From an uncultured Sphingomonadaceae bacterium (lineage in GTDB: Bacteria; Pseudomonadota; Alphaproteobacteria; Sphingomonadales; Sphingomonadaceae), in assembly GCA_947495985.1 (NCBI GenBank), contig CANMBD010000002.1, forward strand, positions 124,001-188,000: a stretch of 64,000 nucleotides of DNA, written 5' to 3'. Position 1 is the stretch's first letter. Every line of letters begins with the position of its first letter. Of this stretch, positions 1-9,916 are shown one piece after another. A program made the translations under genes and the position numbers. The notes under the pieces are model-generated. The model did no database searches. It saw only the letters and a list, made by a program, of their open reading frames with translations, and was not told the origin of the DNA.

Positions 1-442
1 CTTGCACCCCGGCCGTCTCCTGCAGGCCCCAAAGCGCGGTCCAGCCATTGAAGCCGAGCAAACCAAAATGCTGTTTTATATCGGCAATATTGGCATCCAC
101 CTTGACCAGCCCGGCCAACTCCGGCTCGATCACGGCATGTTCGGCCCATTGACCAAAACCGCGCACAAGATCGCCCTCGTCAAATCCATCATGGCGCGAC
201 GCAGCAACATGACCCAACACCAGACCGACCATCTTCGTTCCCAGCTCCAGCGGCGGTTGATAGCTGTCCTCCCGCTCGGTCATCCACATGCGGGTGCCAG
301 CATCCATGGAAAGATAAGCGGCTTTAACCAGCACCTGGCCCTCGGCCAGTTCCGGCATCGCTTCGCTCTCCAACGACAGCGCGCTGGCGACATCGTCACC
401 CTCGGGGCGCTTGTTCAATTGCCAGAAACGGTTTGTCGTCAT
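1..442 (-). CDS. NADP-dependent oxidoreductase, MDR superfamily (3' end outside window)
   Basis: The open frame runs from an ATG at 442 off the left edge, giving about 147 N-terminal residues. A GGGGAGA ribosome-binding site lies just upstream of the ATG. The segment AYLSMDAGTRMWM matches the position and style of the conserved N-terminal block of zinc-free medium-chain reductases of the alkenal/curcumin reductase type. GLLGFNGWTALWGLQE corresponds to the start of their nucleotide-binding domain (usual form G-x-L-G-x-x-G-x-T-A). The likely role is NADPH-dependent reduction of an enal, enone or quinone. The Rossmann fold and C-terminus are not in the window, so substrate class is open. It is probably in the same direction as the metallo-hydrolase gene that starts at 1565, with 28 bases between the two. 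Confidence 0.75.
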   Translation of the reverse strand, partial: MTTNRFWQLNKRPEGDDVASALSLESEAMPELAEGQVLVKAAYLSMDAGTRMWMTEREDSYQPPLELGTKMVGLVLGHVAASRHDGFDEGDLVRGFGQWAEHAVIEPELAGLVKVDANIADIKQHFGLLGFNGWTALWGLQETAGVQ

Positions 443-470
443 TGCCTGTCTCCCCTTTTCAGGGTGCAGT

Positions 471-1565
471 CTAGAGCAAATCCCGCCGCTCGATATTATC
501 CTTATTGGCAGGGAGAATGAACAGCATACCATCCTTGCCCATGACTATTTTCCCGCGAAAGTCAGCAGTCACGTCTTTCAGATAATAGGGTTCCAGAAGG
601 CTGATCGGCACCGCCGGAACGATATGGGAGAAGACCAGCATTTTCGCTTTGGCAGCCTTGGCCGATTCCGCCACCTCGGCGGGCGTCGCATGATAGTCGG
701 GAATATCCGCCATGATCTTCTCAAGCCGTGGTCGCCCTGCTTTTTTCATCGCCGCTTCGGTAATCGCAACCATCTCGGCATTCAGCACTTCATGCACCAA
801 TATGTCGCAACCATTGCAGGCCCTTTCGACCGCGGCGTTTCGCGTGGTGTCACCGCTGAACACGATCGACCGGCCTTTATAGTCAAACCGATAGCCGACC
901 GCTGGCACAACCGGTTCGTGATTGACCGCAAAGGCCGTGATTTTCAGGCCATCCTGATCATAGAGAATCTGCTCGGCATCGCCCGCCGGCAAGACGAAGG
1001 GCTGCGCAATCCCGCCGATACCCGATGGTGGCATGGTATCTTCGCCATGATGCGCCACGCGGTAGCGGGCGTCGGCGGCATAAGCGGCATTTATCCCGTC
1101 GACAATTGGCGCTACGCCCTCAGGTGCGATAACCGGCAACGGCTCTTCATGGCCACCGCCAGCCCAACGCTGCAATAACAGTTCACCCATGCCGTCAATA
1201 TGGTCGCTGTGAAAATGGGTCAGCAGCAGCGCTTCGACCCGGCCCGGGCTCAGTCCCATTTCACCCAGCCGGCGCACCGCTCCGCCGCCTATGTCAACGA
1301 TGAACAATTTACCGTCGATGATCACCGCGGAACAGGGGCCCGCGCGGCTGGGATCCGGCAAGGGCGATCCGGTTCCGCACAGGGCCAGATGCATGCCTTC
1401 TGGCAATTCGCCTATAACGTCACGGTTAACTGCGGTTTCCACTGCATTGGCAAAAATTTGGGCCCCTATTTCAGCGCGAAGCAGCCATAGGGCGCTAACA
1501 AGGACACCGATTCCAATGGCCAGGCCCCATAGCCGACGCTTGCTGAAAAACTTTGATCTGCCCAT
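471..1565 (-). CDS. Membrane-anchored metallo-beta-lactamase-fold hydrolase
   Basis: The product has 364 residues. A hydrophobic segment at about residues 13-30 follows a basic start (MGRSKFFSKRR), so it is probably an inner-membrane anchor or uncleaved signal. The zinc-binding signature HFHSDH at 117-122 is intact. Further ligands are likely in VNHEP, FSGDTT and LVFSHIVP in the C-terminal half. The block LCGTGSPLPDPSRAGP near residue 62 is typical of the ribonuclease Z / arylsulfatase branch of the superfamily. Proteins of this kind with a membrane anchor are usually annotated only as MBL-fold hydrolases. The substrate cannot be read from the sequence. Confidence 0.85.
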   Translation of the reverse strand: MGRSKFFSKRRLWGLAIGIGVLVSALWLLRAEIGAQIFANAVETAVNRDVIGELPEGMHLALCGTGSPLPDPSRAGPCSAVIIDGKLFIVDIGGGAVRRLGEMGLSPGRVEALLLTHFHSDHIDGMGELLLQRWAGGGHEEPLPVIAPEGVAPIVDGINAAYAADARYRVAHHGEDTMPPSGIGGIAQPFVLPAGDAEQILYDQDGLKITAFAVNHEPVVPAVGYRFDYKGRSIVFSGDTTRNAAVERACNGCDILVHEVLNAEMVAITEAAMKKAGRPRLEKIMADIPDYHATPAEVAESAKAAKAKMLVFSHIVPAVPISLLEPYYLKDVTADFRGKIVMGKDGMLFILPANKDNIERRDLL

Positions 1566-1591
1566 GCAGTCCCCCGATCGTTTTTATAGCC

Positions 1592-2968
1592 CTAACATTC
1601 GACCAGATTGACCGCTAGGCCGCCTTGCGATGTTTCCTTGTACCGTTCGCTCATATCCAGACCGGTTTTGCGCATGGTTTCAATGACTTCGTCCAGACTG
1701 ACCCGGTGGGTTCCATCGCCCATGATCGCCAGCCGCGCTGCCTCTATCGCTTTGACCGCGCCGACCGCATTGCGCTCAATACAGGGAACCTGCACCAGTC
1801 CAGCGACCGGATCGCAGGTCAGGCCGAGATTATGTTCCATGCCAATTTCGGCGGCATTTTCGACTTGCAGTGGCGTGCCGCCCCATGCCGCAGTCAAGCC
1901 AGCAGCGGCCATTGAACAGGCGACACCAACTTCGCCCTGACAGCCAACTTCTGCGCCAGAGATGGAAGCGTTTTCCTTAAACAGCGAACCAATGGCGGCG
2001 GCTGTCAGCAGAAATGTCTCAACGCCAGCAACATCGGCCTTGGGTGAAAAGCGTTCGTAAAAACGCAGCACTGAAGGCACGATGCCCGCCGCTCCGTTGG
2101 TTGGAGCCGTCACCACTTTGCCGCCCGCTGCGTTTTCTTCATTCACGGCCAAAGCCCAAAGGTTGACCCAATCGAGCACCGTTAGCGGATCGGACAAAGC
2201 CCGCTCCTGCCGCTCCATCAGCCGAGCATGGATCAGCGGCGCGCGGCGCTTTACACGCAAACCGCCGGGCAATATGCCGCCCGACTTAATCCCGCGATCA
2301 ATGCAGGCGGACATCGCATCGGATATTTGCCGGATGCCAGTACTAATTTCTTCGTCCGATTTATCGACACGCTCATTATTGCGCATGATATCGGCAATGC
2401 ACAGGCCTTTGGTATCGGCAATTGCCAGTAGGTCAGCACCTGAGCAAAAGGGATGCGGTACATCCCACAGGCCGCTTTCCGGGTCATTGGCCCCGATCTG
2501 GTCCTCGTCCAGAATCGCGCCACCACCAACCGAATAATAGACGCGGCTCGTCAAGTCTTGATCCCCGGAATAAGCGGTAAAGCGCATGGCATTGGAGTGA
2601 AAGTCCAGCCGTTTGCGCTGATCAAAAATCAGATCGGCATCCTCATCAAAGCCAATATCCCGCACGCCGCCCAATCGGATCCGCGCGCTGCTTCTGATCT
2701 GATCGACCAGGGCATCGGCCGCATCCGGTTCGATATTTTCCGGTATCTGTCCCGACAGCCCCAACAAGATCGCGCGATCGGTCGCGTGGCCCTTCCCCGT
2801 CAACGCCAGCGAGCCGAATAATTTCGTTTCGATACGCGTAACCTGATCGAGCAGCGACTGATCGGCTAGCCGTGCCACAAAATTGGCAGCCGCCGACATC
2901 GGTCCCATGGTGTGCGAACTGGACGGCCCCACGCCGATTTTAAACAGCTCAAATGTGCTAGCGACCAT
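1592..2968 (-). CDS. sdaA: L-serine ammonia-lyase (serine dehydratase), iron-sulfur type
   Basis: The 458-residue single-chain enzyme deaminates L-serine to pyruvate and ammonia. The N-terminal GVGPSSSHTMGP motif (about residues 12-23) is the hallmark of the beta domain. The C-terminal alpha domain carries NGAAGIVPS and GCQGEVGVACSM, then CDPVAGLVQVPCIERN, which supply the cysteines expected to ligate the oxygen-labile 4Fe-4S cluster. Length is normal for the fused alpha/beta form. A GGGAGAG ribosome-binding site lies about 12 bases before the ATG at 2968. It links serine catabolism to the pyruvate pool. No operon partner is evident. Confidence 0.95.
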   Translation of the reverse strand: MVASTFELFKIGVGPSSSHTMGPMSAAANFVARLADQSLLDQVTRIETKLFGSLALTGKGHATDRAILLGLSGQIPENIEPDAADALVDQIRSSARIRLGGVRDIGFDEDADLIFDQRKRLDFHSNAMRFTAYSGDQDLTSRVYYSVGGGAILDEDQIGANDPESGLWDVPHPFCSGADLLAIADTKGLCIADIMRNNERVDKSDEEISTGIRQISDAMSACIDRGIKSGGILPGGLRVKRRAPLIHARLMERQERALSDPLTVLDWVNLWALAVNEENAAGGKVVTAPTNGAAGIVPSVLRFYERFSPKADVAGVETFLLTAAAIGSLFKENASISGAEVGCQGEVGVACSMAAAGLTAAWGGTPLQVENAAEIGMEHNLGLTCDPVAGLVQVPCIERNAVGAVKAIEAARLAIMGDGTHRVSLDEVIETMRKTGLDMSERYKETSQGGLAVNLVEC

Positions 2969-3082
2969 CGCGTGCTTCTCTCCCGATAAGTTGGAAATGC
3001 TCTACCGCAGGCGACCGAGCCGGAGCCAATGAAAAAATCGCATGAGACAATCCCCAATATGCGGCGCGCCGGATGCCCGTTG

Positions 3083-4939
3083 TTAAGACGCCTTCATTTT
3101 CGCGACCCACTGATCAACCATGGTCTCCAATATGCTCAAAGGCACTGATCCGCCGCCCAGTACCGTGTCATGGAAACCTCTGATGTCGAAATCATCGCCC
3201 AGCTCTTTTTCAGCCTTCGCCCGCAGTTCCTGTATTTTCAGCATACCGATCTTGTAGCTGGTCGCCTGACCCGGCATCACCAGATAGCGCCGCACTTCAC
3301 TGCGCACCGCTGTTTCGGGAATTGGTGAATTGGCGAGGAAATATGCCACGGCCTTTTCTTCGCTCCAACCTTTGGTGTGTAATCCGGTGTCCACGACCAG
3401 CCGGATCGCGCGCCAGATTTCGGTCGTGAGCCGGCCGAAGTCGGAATAGGGGTTTTCATAGGCACCCATTTCTTTCGACAATAGTTCTGAATAAAGCGCC
3501 CAACCTTCGCCAAAGGCCGGAATATAGCCGCCCTGCGCGCGGAATTTCGGAATGCCCGTCAACTCCTGGGCGATCGAGCTTTGCATATGATGACCCGGAT
3601 TGCCCTCATGATAGGCGATCACTTCCAGACTGTGGATGGGCATGGCGCGCATGTCGGACAAATGCGCATAATAAGTCCCGGGGCGCGTGCCGTCCGGTGT
3701 ACCCGGCCGGTAATGCTGGGCCGCGCCATCCTGTTCACGAAAAGGCTCGACCCGTTTCACAACCAGATCTGCCTTTGGCAGGGTTCCGAAAAAGTCCGGC
3801 AAGCGGGTTTTGATAAATGCCAGATGCTTTTCGGCAGTGTCGATATAATCCTGCGCACCCTTGTCATCTTCAGAGAAATAGAATTGATCATCTTCACGCA
3901 GGAAGGTGAAGAAGGCTTGTAAATCGCCCTTGAATTCTACCTTGTCCTTGATCTCTTCCATCTCGCTGCGGATGCGTGCGACTTCGGATAGGCCGATGGT
4001 GTGAATTTCTTCAGCGGTCAGGCTGGTCGTCGTCTGATTGGCCAGGCGGTAATTATAAAAGGCTTCGCCATTGGGAAGTTCGGACACACCAAAGGGTTCT
4101 GCCTTCGTATTGGGCAAGTCCTGTTTGAACCAGGTGATGATCCGTTCATAGGCCGGCTTCAAAGAACCTGTCAGCGCCAGCCGTGCCTGCTCTTTCAATT
4201 CGTCCGAGCGGCCTTGCGTAATTGTGCCGGCTTCCACAAGCGCAGCCAATTTACTCTCGGTCGCCTCCCAAAGGGCCGACGGCTTGCCATCATCAAAGGG
4301 CGCGCCGGTTGTGATTTTTTCGGACTGCTCGATCACGCCTTCATAGGCAAAACGGGGTGGGCGGGTTCCGGACTCCGCATTGGCCTGCGCGCGCGTAAGC
4401 AGCTGATCCAGCGCCCGCGCACTACCTTTGAGCCGTTCGATAAAGGCGACCATATCAGTCTCGCTTGCCACGCGGTGCTGGTTGATCAGAAAGGTCGGGA
4501 AGAATGATTGCTGACCGTTAAACTGATGCAGGACATAGCCATTTTGTCGAAACGGCACGCCGGCCTCGGCCTGCTCGAGTCGGAACAGCCACATGTCCCA
4601 GGATATCTGCGCATCCGGCGTTAGCTTTTCATAGTCAAAGTCACGCTTCAGCTCGGCCGTCGCCTCTCGCATCCATGCAAGCTGGCGGTCCGCAGCTTCA
4701 ATCGAATAATCATCAATCTGATCATAAGCGGTCCGGCGGCCCAACAGGGTCTGGCGGATCGGACTGAAAGCCAGTTGTTCTTCAAATTTCTTGTCGAACC
4801 AGATGTTGAGACGATCCGTCTCTGTCTCCATCGCATCCGCAACTGCCGGCGCAGCATTTTGGGCATGAACCGCGGGAGCTGCTACGGCGATCCCTGCCAT
4901 TGTGGTGGAAGCCAATATTAACTTAAGAAACTTGGTCAT
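3083..4939 (-). CDS. Secreted DUF885-family putative zinc peptidase
   Basis: The product has 618 residues and a clear Sec signal peptide: a Lys, then a hydrophobic stretch, then a small-residue site near VHAQN (about residue 27). The rest is a helical DUF885 domain. The motif YHEGNPGHHMQ near residue 440 is the conserved HE-G-x-PGHH signature of the family, which resembles the zinc sites of M2/M32-type peptidases. The frequent DUF885 ending, a region containing YKIGMLKIQELR and the run LPLSILETMVDQWV-like segment, is present near the C-terminus. It is probably a periplasmic protein. Peptidase activity is inferred from family resemblance and has not been shown for most members. Confidence 0.88.
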   Translation of the reverse strand: MTKFLKLILASTTMAGIAVAAPAVHAQNAAPAVADAMETETDRLNIWFDKKFEEQLAFSPIRQTLLGRRTAYDQIDDYSIEAADRQLAWMREATAELKRDFDYEKLTPDAQISWDMWLFRLEQAEAGVPFRQNGYVLHQFNGQQSFFPTFLINQHRVASETDMVAFIERLKGSARALDQLLTRAQANAESGTRPPRFAYEGVIEQSEKITTGAPFDDGKPSALWEATESKLAALVEAGTITQGRSDELKEQARLALTGSLKPAYERIITWFKQDLPNTKAEPFGVSELPNGEAFYNYRLANQTTTSLTAEEIHTIGLSEVARIRSEMEEIKDKVEFKGDLQAFFTFLREDDQFYFSEDDKGAQDYIDTAEKHLAFIKTRLPDFFGTLPKADLVVKRVEPFREQDGAAQHYRPGTPDGTRPGTYYAHLSDMRAMPIHSLEVIAYHEGNPGHHMQSSIAQELTGIPKFRAQGGYIPAFGEGWALYSELLSKEMGAYENPYSDFGRLTTEIWRAIRLVVDTGLHTKGWSEEKAVAYFLANSPIPETAVRSEVRRYLVMPGQATSYKIGMLKIQELRAKAEKELGDDFDIRGFHDTVLGGGSVPLSILETMVDQWVAKMKAS

Positions 4940-5042
4940 GCCGCTTAATCCCCGTGCAAGAAGTTACGTTGGAAACGACATGGCACAGTCTAGCGATTTT
5001 GCAAACATCGCGGATGGGTTGATAGAATCCATAAATGAAAAA

Positions 5043-5068
5043 GGGGCCGGAAGTTTCCTTCCAGCCCC
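5043..5068 (-). terminator. Rho-independent terminator after groL
   Basis: On the minus strand the sequence folds as GGGGC-x-GGAAG, a four-base loop, then CTTCC-x-GCCCC, and is followed by TTTTTC. It begins about 34 bases after the groL stop codon at 5102 and ends the groS-groL transcript. Confidence 0.85.
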
Positions 5069-5101
5069 TCATGTTTTTCAGCATTAGCCGGGTGGTTGGG
5101 T

Positions 5102-6772
<1,671 letters not shown>

Positions 6773-6807
6773 TTATGGGAATGAATGTTTAGTGAAATGG
6801 AATGCGA

Positions 6808-7095
6808 TTACTCGATGATACCGAGGATATCGCTTTCTTTCATGATGATCAGGTCTTTGCCTTCAACGGTGACTTCCGTGCCGGACCATTTGCCGAACAG
6901 GATCTTGTCGCCTTTTTTGACGTCGAGCGGTGTTGACTTGCCATTGTCGTCTTTCAAACCATTGCCAACAGCAACAACTTTGCCTTCGGATGGTTTTTCC
7001 TGAGCACTGTCAGGAATGATGATGCCGCCAGCGGTTTTCGTGTCCGCGTCTACGCGGCTAACCAGTACACGATCATGTAGTGGACGAAATTTCAT
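6808..7095 (-). CDS. groS: Co-chaperonin GroES (Hsp10)
   Basis: The protein has 95 residues from [12 protein letters not shown], the normal GroES N-terminus. The open frame extends 7 codons upstream, but the ATG at 7095 has an AAGG site at correct distance and gives the family length. The mobile loop region ([17 protein letters not shown], about residues 19-35) and the C-terminal strand pair are present. GroES caps the GroEL ring and closes the folding chamber. It is the first gene of the heat-shock operon. Confidence 0.98.
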   Translation of the reverse strand: MKFRPLHDRVLVSRVDADTKTAGGIIIPDSAQEKPSEGKVVAVGNGLKDDNGKSTPLDVKKGDKILFGKWSGTEVTVEGKDLIIMKESDILGIIE

Positions 7096-7178
7096 AAGTT
7101 TGCCTTTCTTGTCCAAATTTACTTTCCTGCGGCCCCGCTCCTTTAGCCCGAGCCATCAAGATATATTCAAATGGAGGA

Positions 7179-7205
7179 TTAGCACTCCTTTGAGTCGAGT
7201 GCTAA
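7179..7205 (-). promoter_or_regulatory. CIRCE operator (HrcA binding site)
   Basis: A perfect inverted repeat TTAGCACTC-N9-GAGTGCTAA lies 83 bases before the groS ATG. This is the exact consensus of the CIRCE element bound by the repressor HrcA. It lies just downstream of the candidate -10 box, where a bound repressor would block transcription. hrcA itself is not in the window. Confidence 0.97.
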
Positions 7206-7210
7206 CGACG

Positions 7211-7240
7211 CTCATATGGGCTATTCTGAGCAATCGTCAA
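7211..7240 (-). promoter_or_regulatory. groS-groL promoter
   Basis: On the minus strand TTGACG and TATGAG are separated by 18 bases, directly upstream of CIRCE. The -35 lies in CCTTGACG and the -10 in CCCATATGAG, so the site could also be read by RpoH (heat-shock sigma, consensus CTTGA and CCCATNT). Dual HrcA/RpoH control of groESL is known in alphaproteobacteria. Use of this exact promoter is an inference. Confidence 0.6.
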
Positions 7241-7346
7241 GGCTTAGCCGCAAAAATTCTGAATCTTTTTCACAAGCTGTATCCGCCAGAAAAAAGCCAT
7301 TTTCGAAAAATGACATGTGAGTTTTTCTTCCCCTTGGAAAAGAAGT

Positions 7347-7372
7347 GTAACCAACCGGCGTAAAACCGCGAA
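7347..7372 (+). promoter_or_regulatory. SigF-type ECF promoter of the bufferin operon
   Basis: The sequence contains GTAACC, exactly 16 bases, then CGAA, ending 64 bases before the bufA ATG. This is the motif reported for SigF-dependent genes in Caulobacter. The same operon encodes a SigF-like factor at 9917, so the site probably closes an autoregulatory loop. Confidence 0.8.
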
Positions 7373-7436
7373 ACACATGATGAGCCTGCATGACAGGTTC
7401 GCCCCTATTACCCAATCTCCAAGAGAGGAAAATCAA

Positions 7437-7733
7437 ATGTCCAACTCCATGATCAAAGCCACTGCCGCTGCTGCTGCCCTCGCCGCTGCTGCGACTATTG
7501 CTATTTCGCCAACCACTGCCGTTGCGGCTGGTGCCAAAGAGAAATGTTTCGGTATCGCGCTGAAGGGCAAGAATGATTGTGCCGCAGGACCAGGCACAAG
7601 CTGTGCCGGTACTTCAACCGCCGACTATCAGGGCAATGCCTGGAAATACACCGCCAAGGGTGCCTGCGTTAAAGCCGGTGGTTCGCTGACCGCGAAAAAA
7701 GGCAACAAGAAGCCAGTACCGCAGAGAGGTTAA
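7437..7733 (+). CDS. bufA: BufA1-type bufferin precursor peptide (DUF2282)
   Basis: The protein has 98 residues. The ATG at 7437 has an AGAGAGG site and starts a typical Sec signal peptide (positive start, then an Ala-rich core ending near AVAAGA, about residue 32). The mature part has four cysteines in the order EKC-F-G, NDC, TSC-A-G and GAC. This matches DUF2282 precursors of the bufferins, periplasmic RiPPs whose central cysteines are converted to thiooxazole-type heterocycles that chelate copper. It is the first gene of the operon and is followed by the MNIO enzyme. A longer open frame begins 40 codons upstream, but that would cover the SigF promoter. Modification is inferred from the family, not visible in DNA. 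Confidence 0.9.
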   Translation: MSNSMIKATAAAAALAAAATIAISPTTAVAAGAKEKCFGIALKGKNDCAAGPGTSCAGTSTADYQGNAWKYTAKGACVKAGGSLTAKKGNKKPVPQRG

Positions 7734-7743
7734 ACCCCCTTTG

Positions 7744-7775
7744 ATCACGTTCAAGCCTCTGGCGCAAAACGTGAT
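7744..7775 (+). other. Hairpin in the bufA-bufB gap
   Basis: ATCACGTT (7744-7751) and AACGTGAT (7768-7775) form a perfect 8-bp stem with a 16-base loop. It begins 11 bases after the precursor stop codon. No T-run follows, so it is not a standard terminator. It could slow read-through or protect the precursor mRNA, giving more peptide than enzyme. Confidence 0.5.
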
Positions 7776-7835
7776 TCTACGCTAAGTTTTGTGGATGTTA
7801 CCTCTACTCAAACCTCAAATTTTGGTCTGTCCGTT

Positions 7836-8720
7836 ATGAAGACGCCTGTGCCTCACTCCCTCCCTCCATCAGGTGGCATAGGTTTGAAGTCAGTACATTA
7901 TAATGATGTATTGTCCGAAGAAGTCGGATCAAAAAAACCCGGATGGGTCGAGGTGCATCCGCAGAATTACTTCGGTGATGGTGGTCCGCTGCATCGTTGG
8001 TTGACCGCCATCGCCGAAGACTATCCTTTGAGCTTTCACAGTGTCGGACTTTCGCTTGGCTCAGCTGATGGTCTGAACGAATATAATCTCGATAAAATTG
8101 CCGATCTTTGTGATCGCTACCAACCAGCCATGGTTTCCGATCATTTGAGCTGGAGCGGCAACGCCCATGATCGCTATCCCGATCTGCTCCCAATTCCTTA
8201 TACAGAAGAAGCACTCAATCATTTCGCCGCAGAGATTGGCAAGGTGCAAGACCGACTAAAACGTCCGATTTTGGTCGAAAATCCGTCGCGCTATCTCAGC
8301 TACCGTGACGACGAGATGAGCGAGACTGACTTCATTTCGGCCCTTTGCAAAAAGTCTGGCTGCGGCCTGCTATTCGATGTTAATAATGTCGAAGTCACCG
8401 CTACCAATGTCGGGTTGGATATGGAGGCCTATATAGATGCCATTGATCCGGATAGTGTCGGGGAAATGCATCTTGCTGGCCATGCACGTGAAGAGCATGA
8501 CGATGGTCCGTTGCTGATCGACGATCATGGCTCGATTGTCAGTGATGTCACCTGGCGGCTGTATGAACGCTTCATCAAGCGGGCTGGCCCCAAACCCACA
8601 TTGATTGAATGGGACACGGATATTCCCGAATATGGTACGTTAATGGCAGAAGTTTCAAAAGTTGAAACGGTTTTGAGCAGTCATGTTTTGGACGAGAACC
8701 AACATGCCATCGCTAGCTGA
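7836..8720 (+). CDS. bufB: BufB multinuclear non-heme iron oxidase (MNIO, DUF692)
   Basis: MNIO enzymes of this family install the cysteine-derived heterocycles on bufferin precursors using an iron cluster and O2. Conserved ligand blocks are visible in order: HYNDV, VEVHPQNYFGDGG, LSFHSVGLSLG, VSDHLSW, VENPSRY, FDVNNVEV, EMHLAGHA and LIEWDTDIPE. The ATG at 7836 gives 294 residues, close to the family size and starting shortly before LPPSGGIGLK. A GTG at 7791 would add 15 unconserved residues; neither start has a strong ribosome-binding site. The gene sits between precursor and BufC, overlapping bufC by 17 bases. Cytosolic. Confidence 0.92.
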   Translation: MKTPVPHSLPPSGGIGLKSVHYNDVLSEEVGSKKPGWVEVHPQNYFGDGGPLHRWLTAIAEDYPLSFHSVGLSLGSADGLNEYNLDKIADLCDRYQPAMVSDHLSWSGNAHDRYPDLLPIPYTEEALNHFAAEIGKVQDRLKRPILVENPSRYLSYRDDEMSETDFISALCKKSGCGLLFDVNNVEVTATNVGLDMEAYIDAIDPDSVGEMHLAGHAREEHDDGPLLIDDHGSIVSDVTWRLYERFIKRAGPKPTLIEWDTDIPEYGTLMAEVSKVETVLSSHVLDENQHAIAS

Positions 8721-9426
8721 AGGCCAATCACGTTTCATCGCCTGCCTGCAAAAAGGTCCGGCGCATTTCCCCGACGACCTGTTCAGCGAGAGCGCGGACC
8801 GTGCACTTCTGGGCCTGAAGGCTCATGCCAATACCGTTTCTCATGCCAGGCTCGTCGCGCTCGAAAATGCCTATCCCAAATTGCACGAACATATGGGACA
8901 TGAGCCCTTTCACGCCATTTCACGGGACTATATCGAGCAAGACCACATCCTGACTTGTGACATGAACAGTATAGCCGCAGATTTTGGGGATTTTCTAGCA
9001 AAACAGGGATTCAGCGAAACCGAAGTGGATCTAGCCCGGATAGAATGGGCGTGGATCAGAAGCTACCATAGCGCCGAGGCTGCGCCGCTTGCACTTAATG
9101 ACATTGCGACACTGGATGAAGAAAGCCTTCTCGGCCTGGAAATTGGCATGCATCCCGCAATGCGGTTGGTCAACCTGACCGGAGCACTTTCGCCGGAGCT
9201 GGCAGAATTAGGAGATGGCACGCCTGATGCACTGATGGTCGCACGCCCAGAAGCTGAAGTTCTATTTCACCCGCTCACCCAGTTAGAACACGATATTGCG
9301 GAAAAAATTGCAAATATTTCAACTATGGGTAACCTTTTGGCAGAAGCCATCGAACTGGATGGTGAAGACACTGCAATGGAGAGGATCATAAAGCTGATCC
9401 AAAGCGGCGTGATAATAAGAATATAA
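8704..9426 (+). CDS. bufC: BufC-type partner protein (DUF2063)
   Basis: The product has 240 residues. The N-terminal half (QSRFIACLQ to about residue 95, with ENAYPKLHEHMG) is the DUF2063 domain, sometimes described as DNA-binding but known as the obligate partner of DUF692 enzymes. In bufferin and related MNIO pathways it is thought to recognise the precursor and present it to the oxidase. The ATG at 8704 lies inside the last codons of bufB, which suggests translational coupling; the open frame 7 codons further upstream has no supporting signal. The C-terminal half (VLFHPLTQLEHDIAEKI) resembles the winged-helix-like domain of this group. Confidence 0.85.
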   Translation: MPSLAEGQSRFIACLQKGPAHFPDDLFSESADRALLGLKAHANTVSHARLVALENAYPKLHEHMGHEPFHAISRDYIEQDHILTCDMNSIAADFGDFLAKQGFSETEVDLARIEWAWIRSYHSAEAAPLALNDIATLDEESLLGLEIGMHPAMRLVNLTGALSPELAELGDGTPDALMVARPEAEVLFHPLTQLEHDIAEKIANISTMGNLLAEAIELDGEDTAMERIIKLIQSGVIIRI

Positions 9427-9452
9427 TAAAATGATTTAACGGGGTAACCGAA

Positions 9453-9893
9453 ATGATGAACCTGATTAAAAAAGCAATTGGTCTAGTAAGCGGCGCTTTT
9501 CCAGAAGCTATCGCGCTCCTCTTTGCCCGCGTGGCACTGGCCGGCATATTCTGGCGCTCTGCCCGCACCAAGGTCGAAGATGGCAGTTTTCTGACGATGA
9601 AAGAGCTGACCGTCGATCTGTTCCGTGATGAATATGGAATGCCTTTTCCCGAAATTACCGGTTTGATCGCTACCTATGCCGAGCATTTCTTCCCGATCCT
9701 ACTCGTATTGGGTCTTGCAACCCGCTTTGGAGCAGCCGGACTACTAGTCATGACCTTGGTCATCCAGTTTTTCGTCTATCCTGAAGCCTGGTGGTCTGTA
9801 CATATTATCTGGGTAGCCTTGGCGCTGGTCCTGATTACGCGTGGCGGCGGTTTATTCTCCCTCGACAAGCTGGTCGGCGGGAAACTGGGCTAA
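9453..9893 (+). CDS. DoxX-family membrane protein of the bufferin operon
   Basis: The protein has 146 residues and four probable membrane helices: about residues 15-35, 75-92, 95-112 and 115-133. Features include FARVALAGIFWRSARTKV near the start, the common DoxX arginine-rich turn after helix 1, and a periplasmic-type loop with MPFPEITGLIATYAEHFFPIL. DoxX proteins (called BufD in some operons) recur with bufABC and may serve redox or quinone-linked functions. It lies 26 bases after bufC and 23 bases before the sigma factor gene. A GGGG tract precedes the ATG. Confidence 0.82.
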   Translation: MMNLIKKAIGLVSGAFPEAIALLFARVALAGIFWRSARTKVEDGSFLTMKELTVDLFRDEYGMPFPEITGLIATYAEHFFPILLVLGLATRFGAAGLLVMTLVIQFFVYPEAWWSVHIIWVALALVLITRGGGLFSLDKLVGGKLG

Positions 9894-9916
9894 GCTGAGC
9901 GAGCGGGAGAGTAGCC

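Noticed and set aside
411..1178. Plus-strand frame of 255 codons over the metallo-hydrolase gene
   Set aside because: Antisense to a gene with an intact zinc motif; His/Arg-rich product typical of a reverse frame.
9444..9449. Second GTAACC in front of the DoxX gene
   Set aside because: No CGAA follows at 16 bases, and the sequence is part of the ribosome-binding region.
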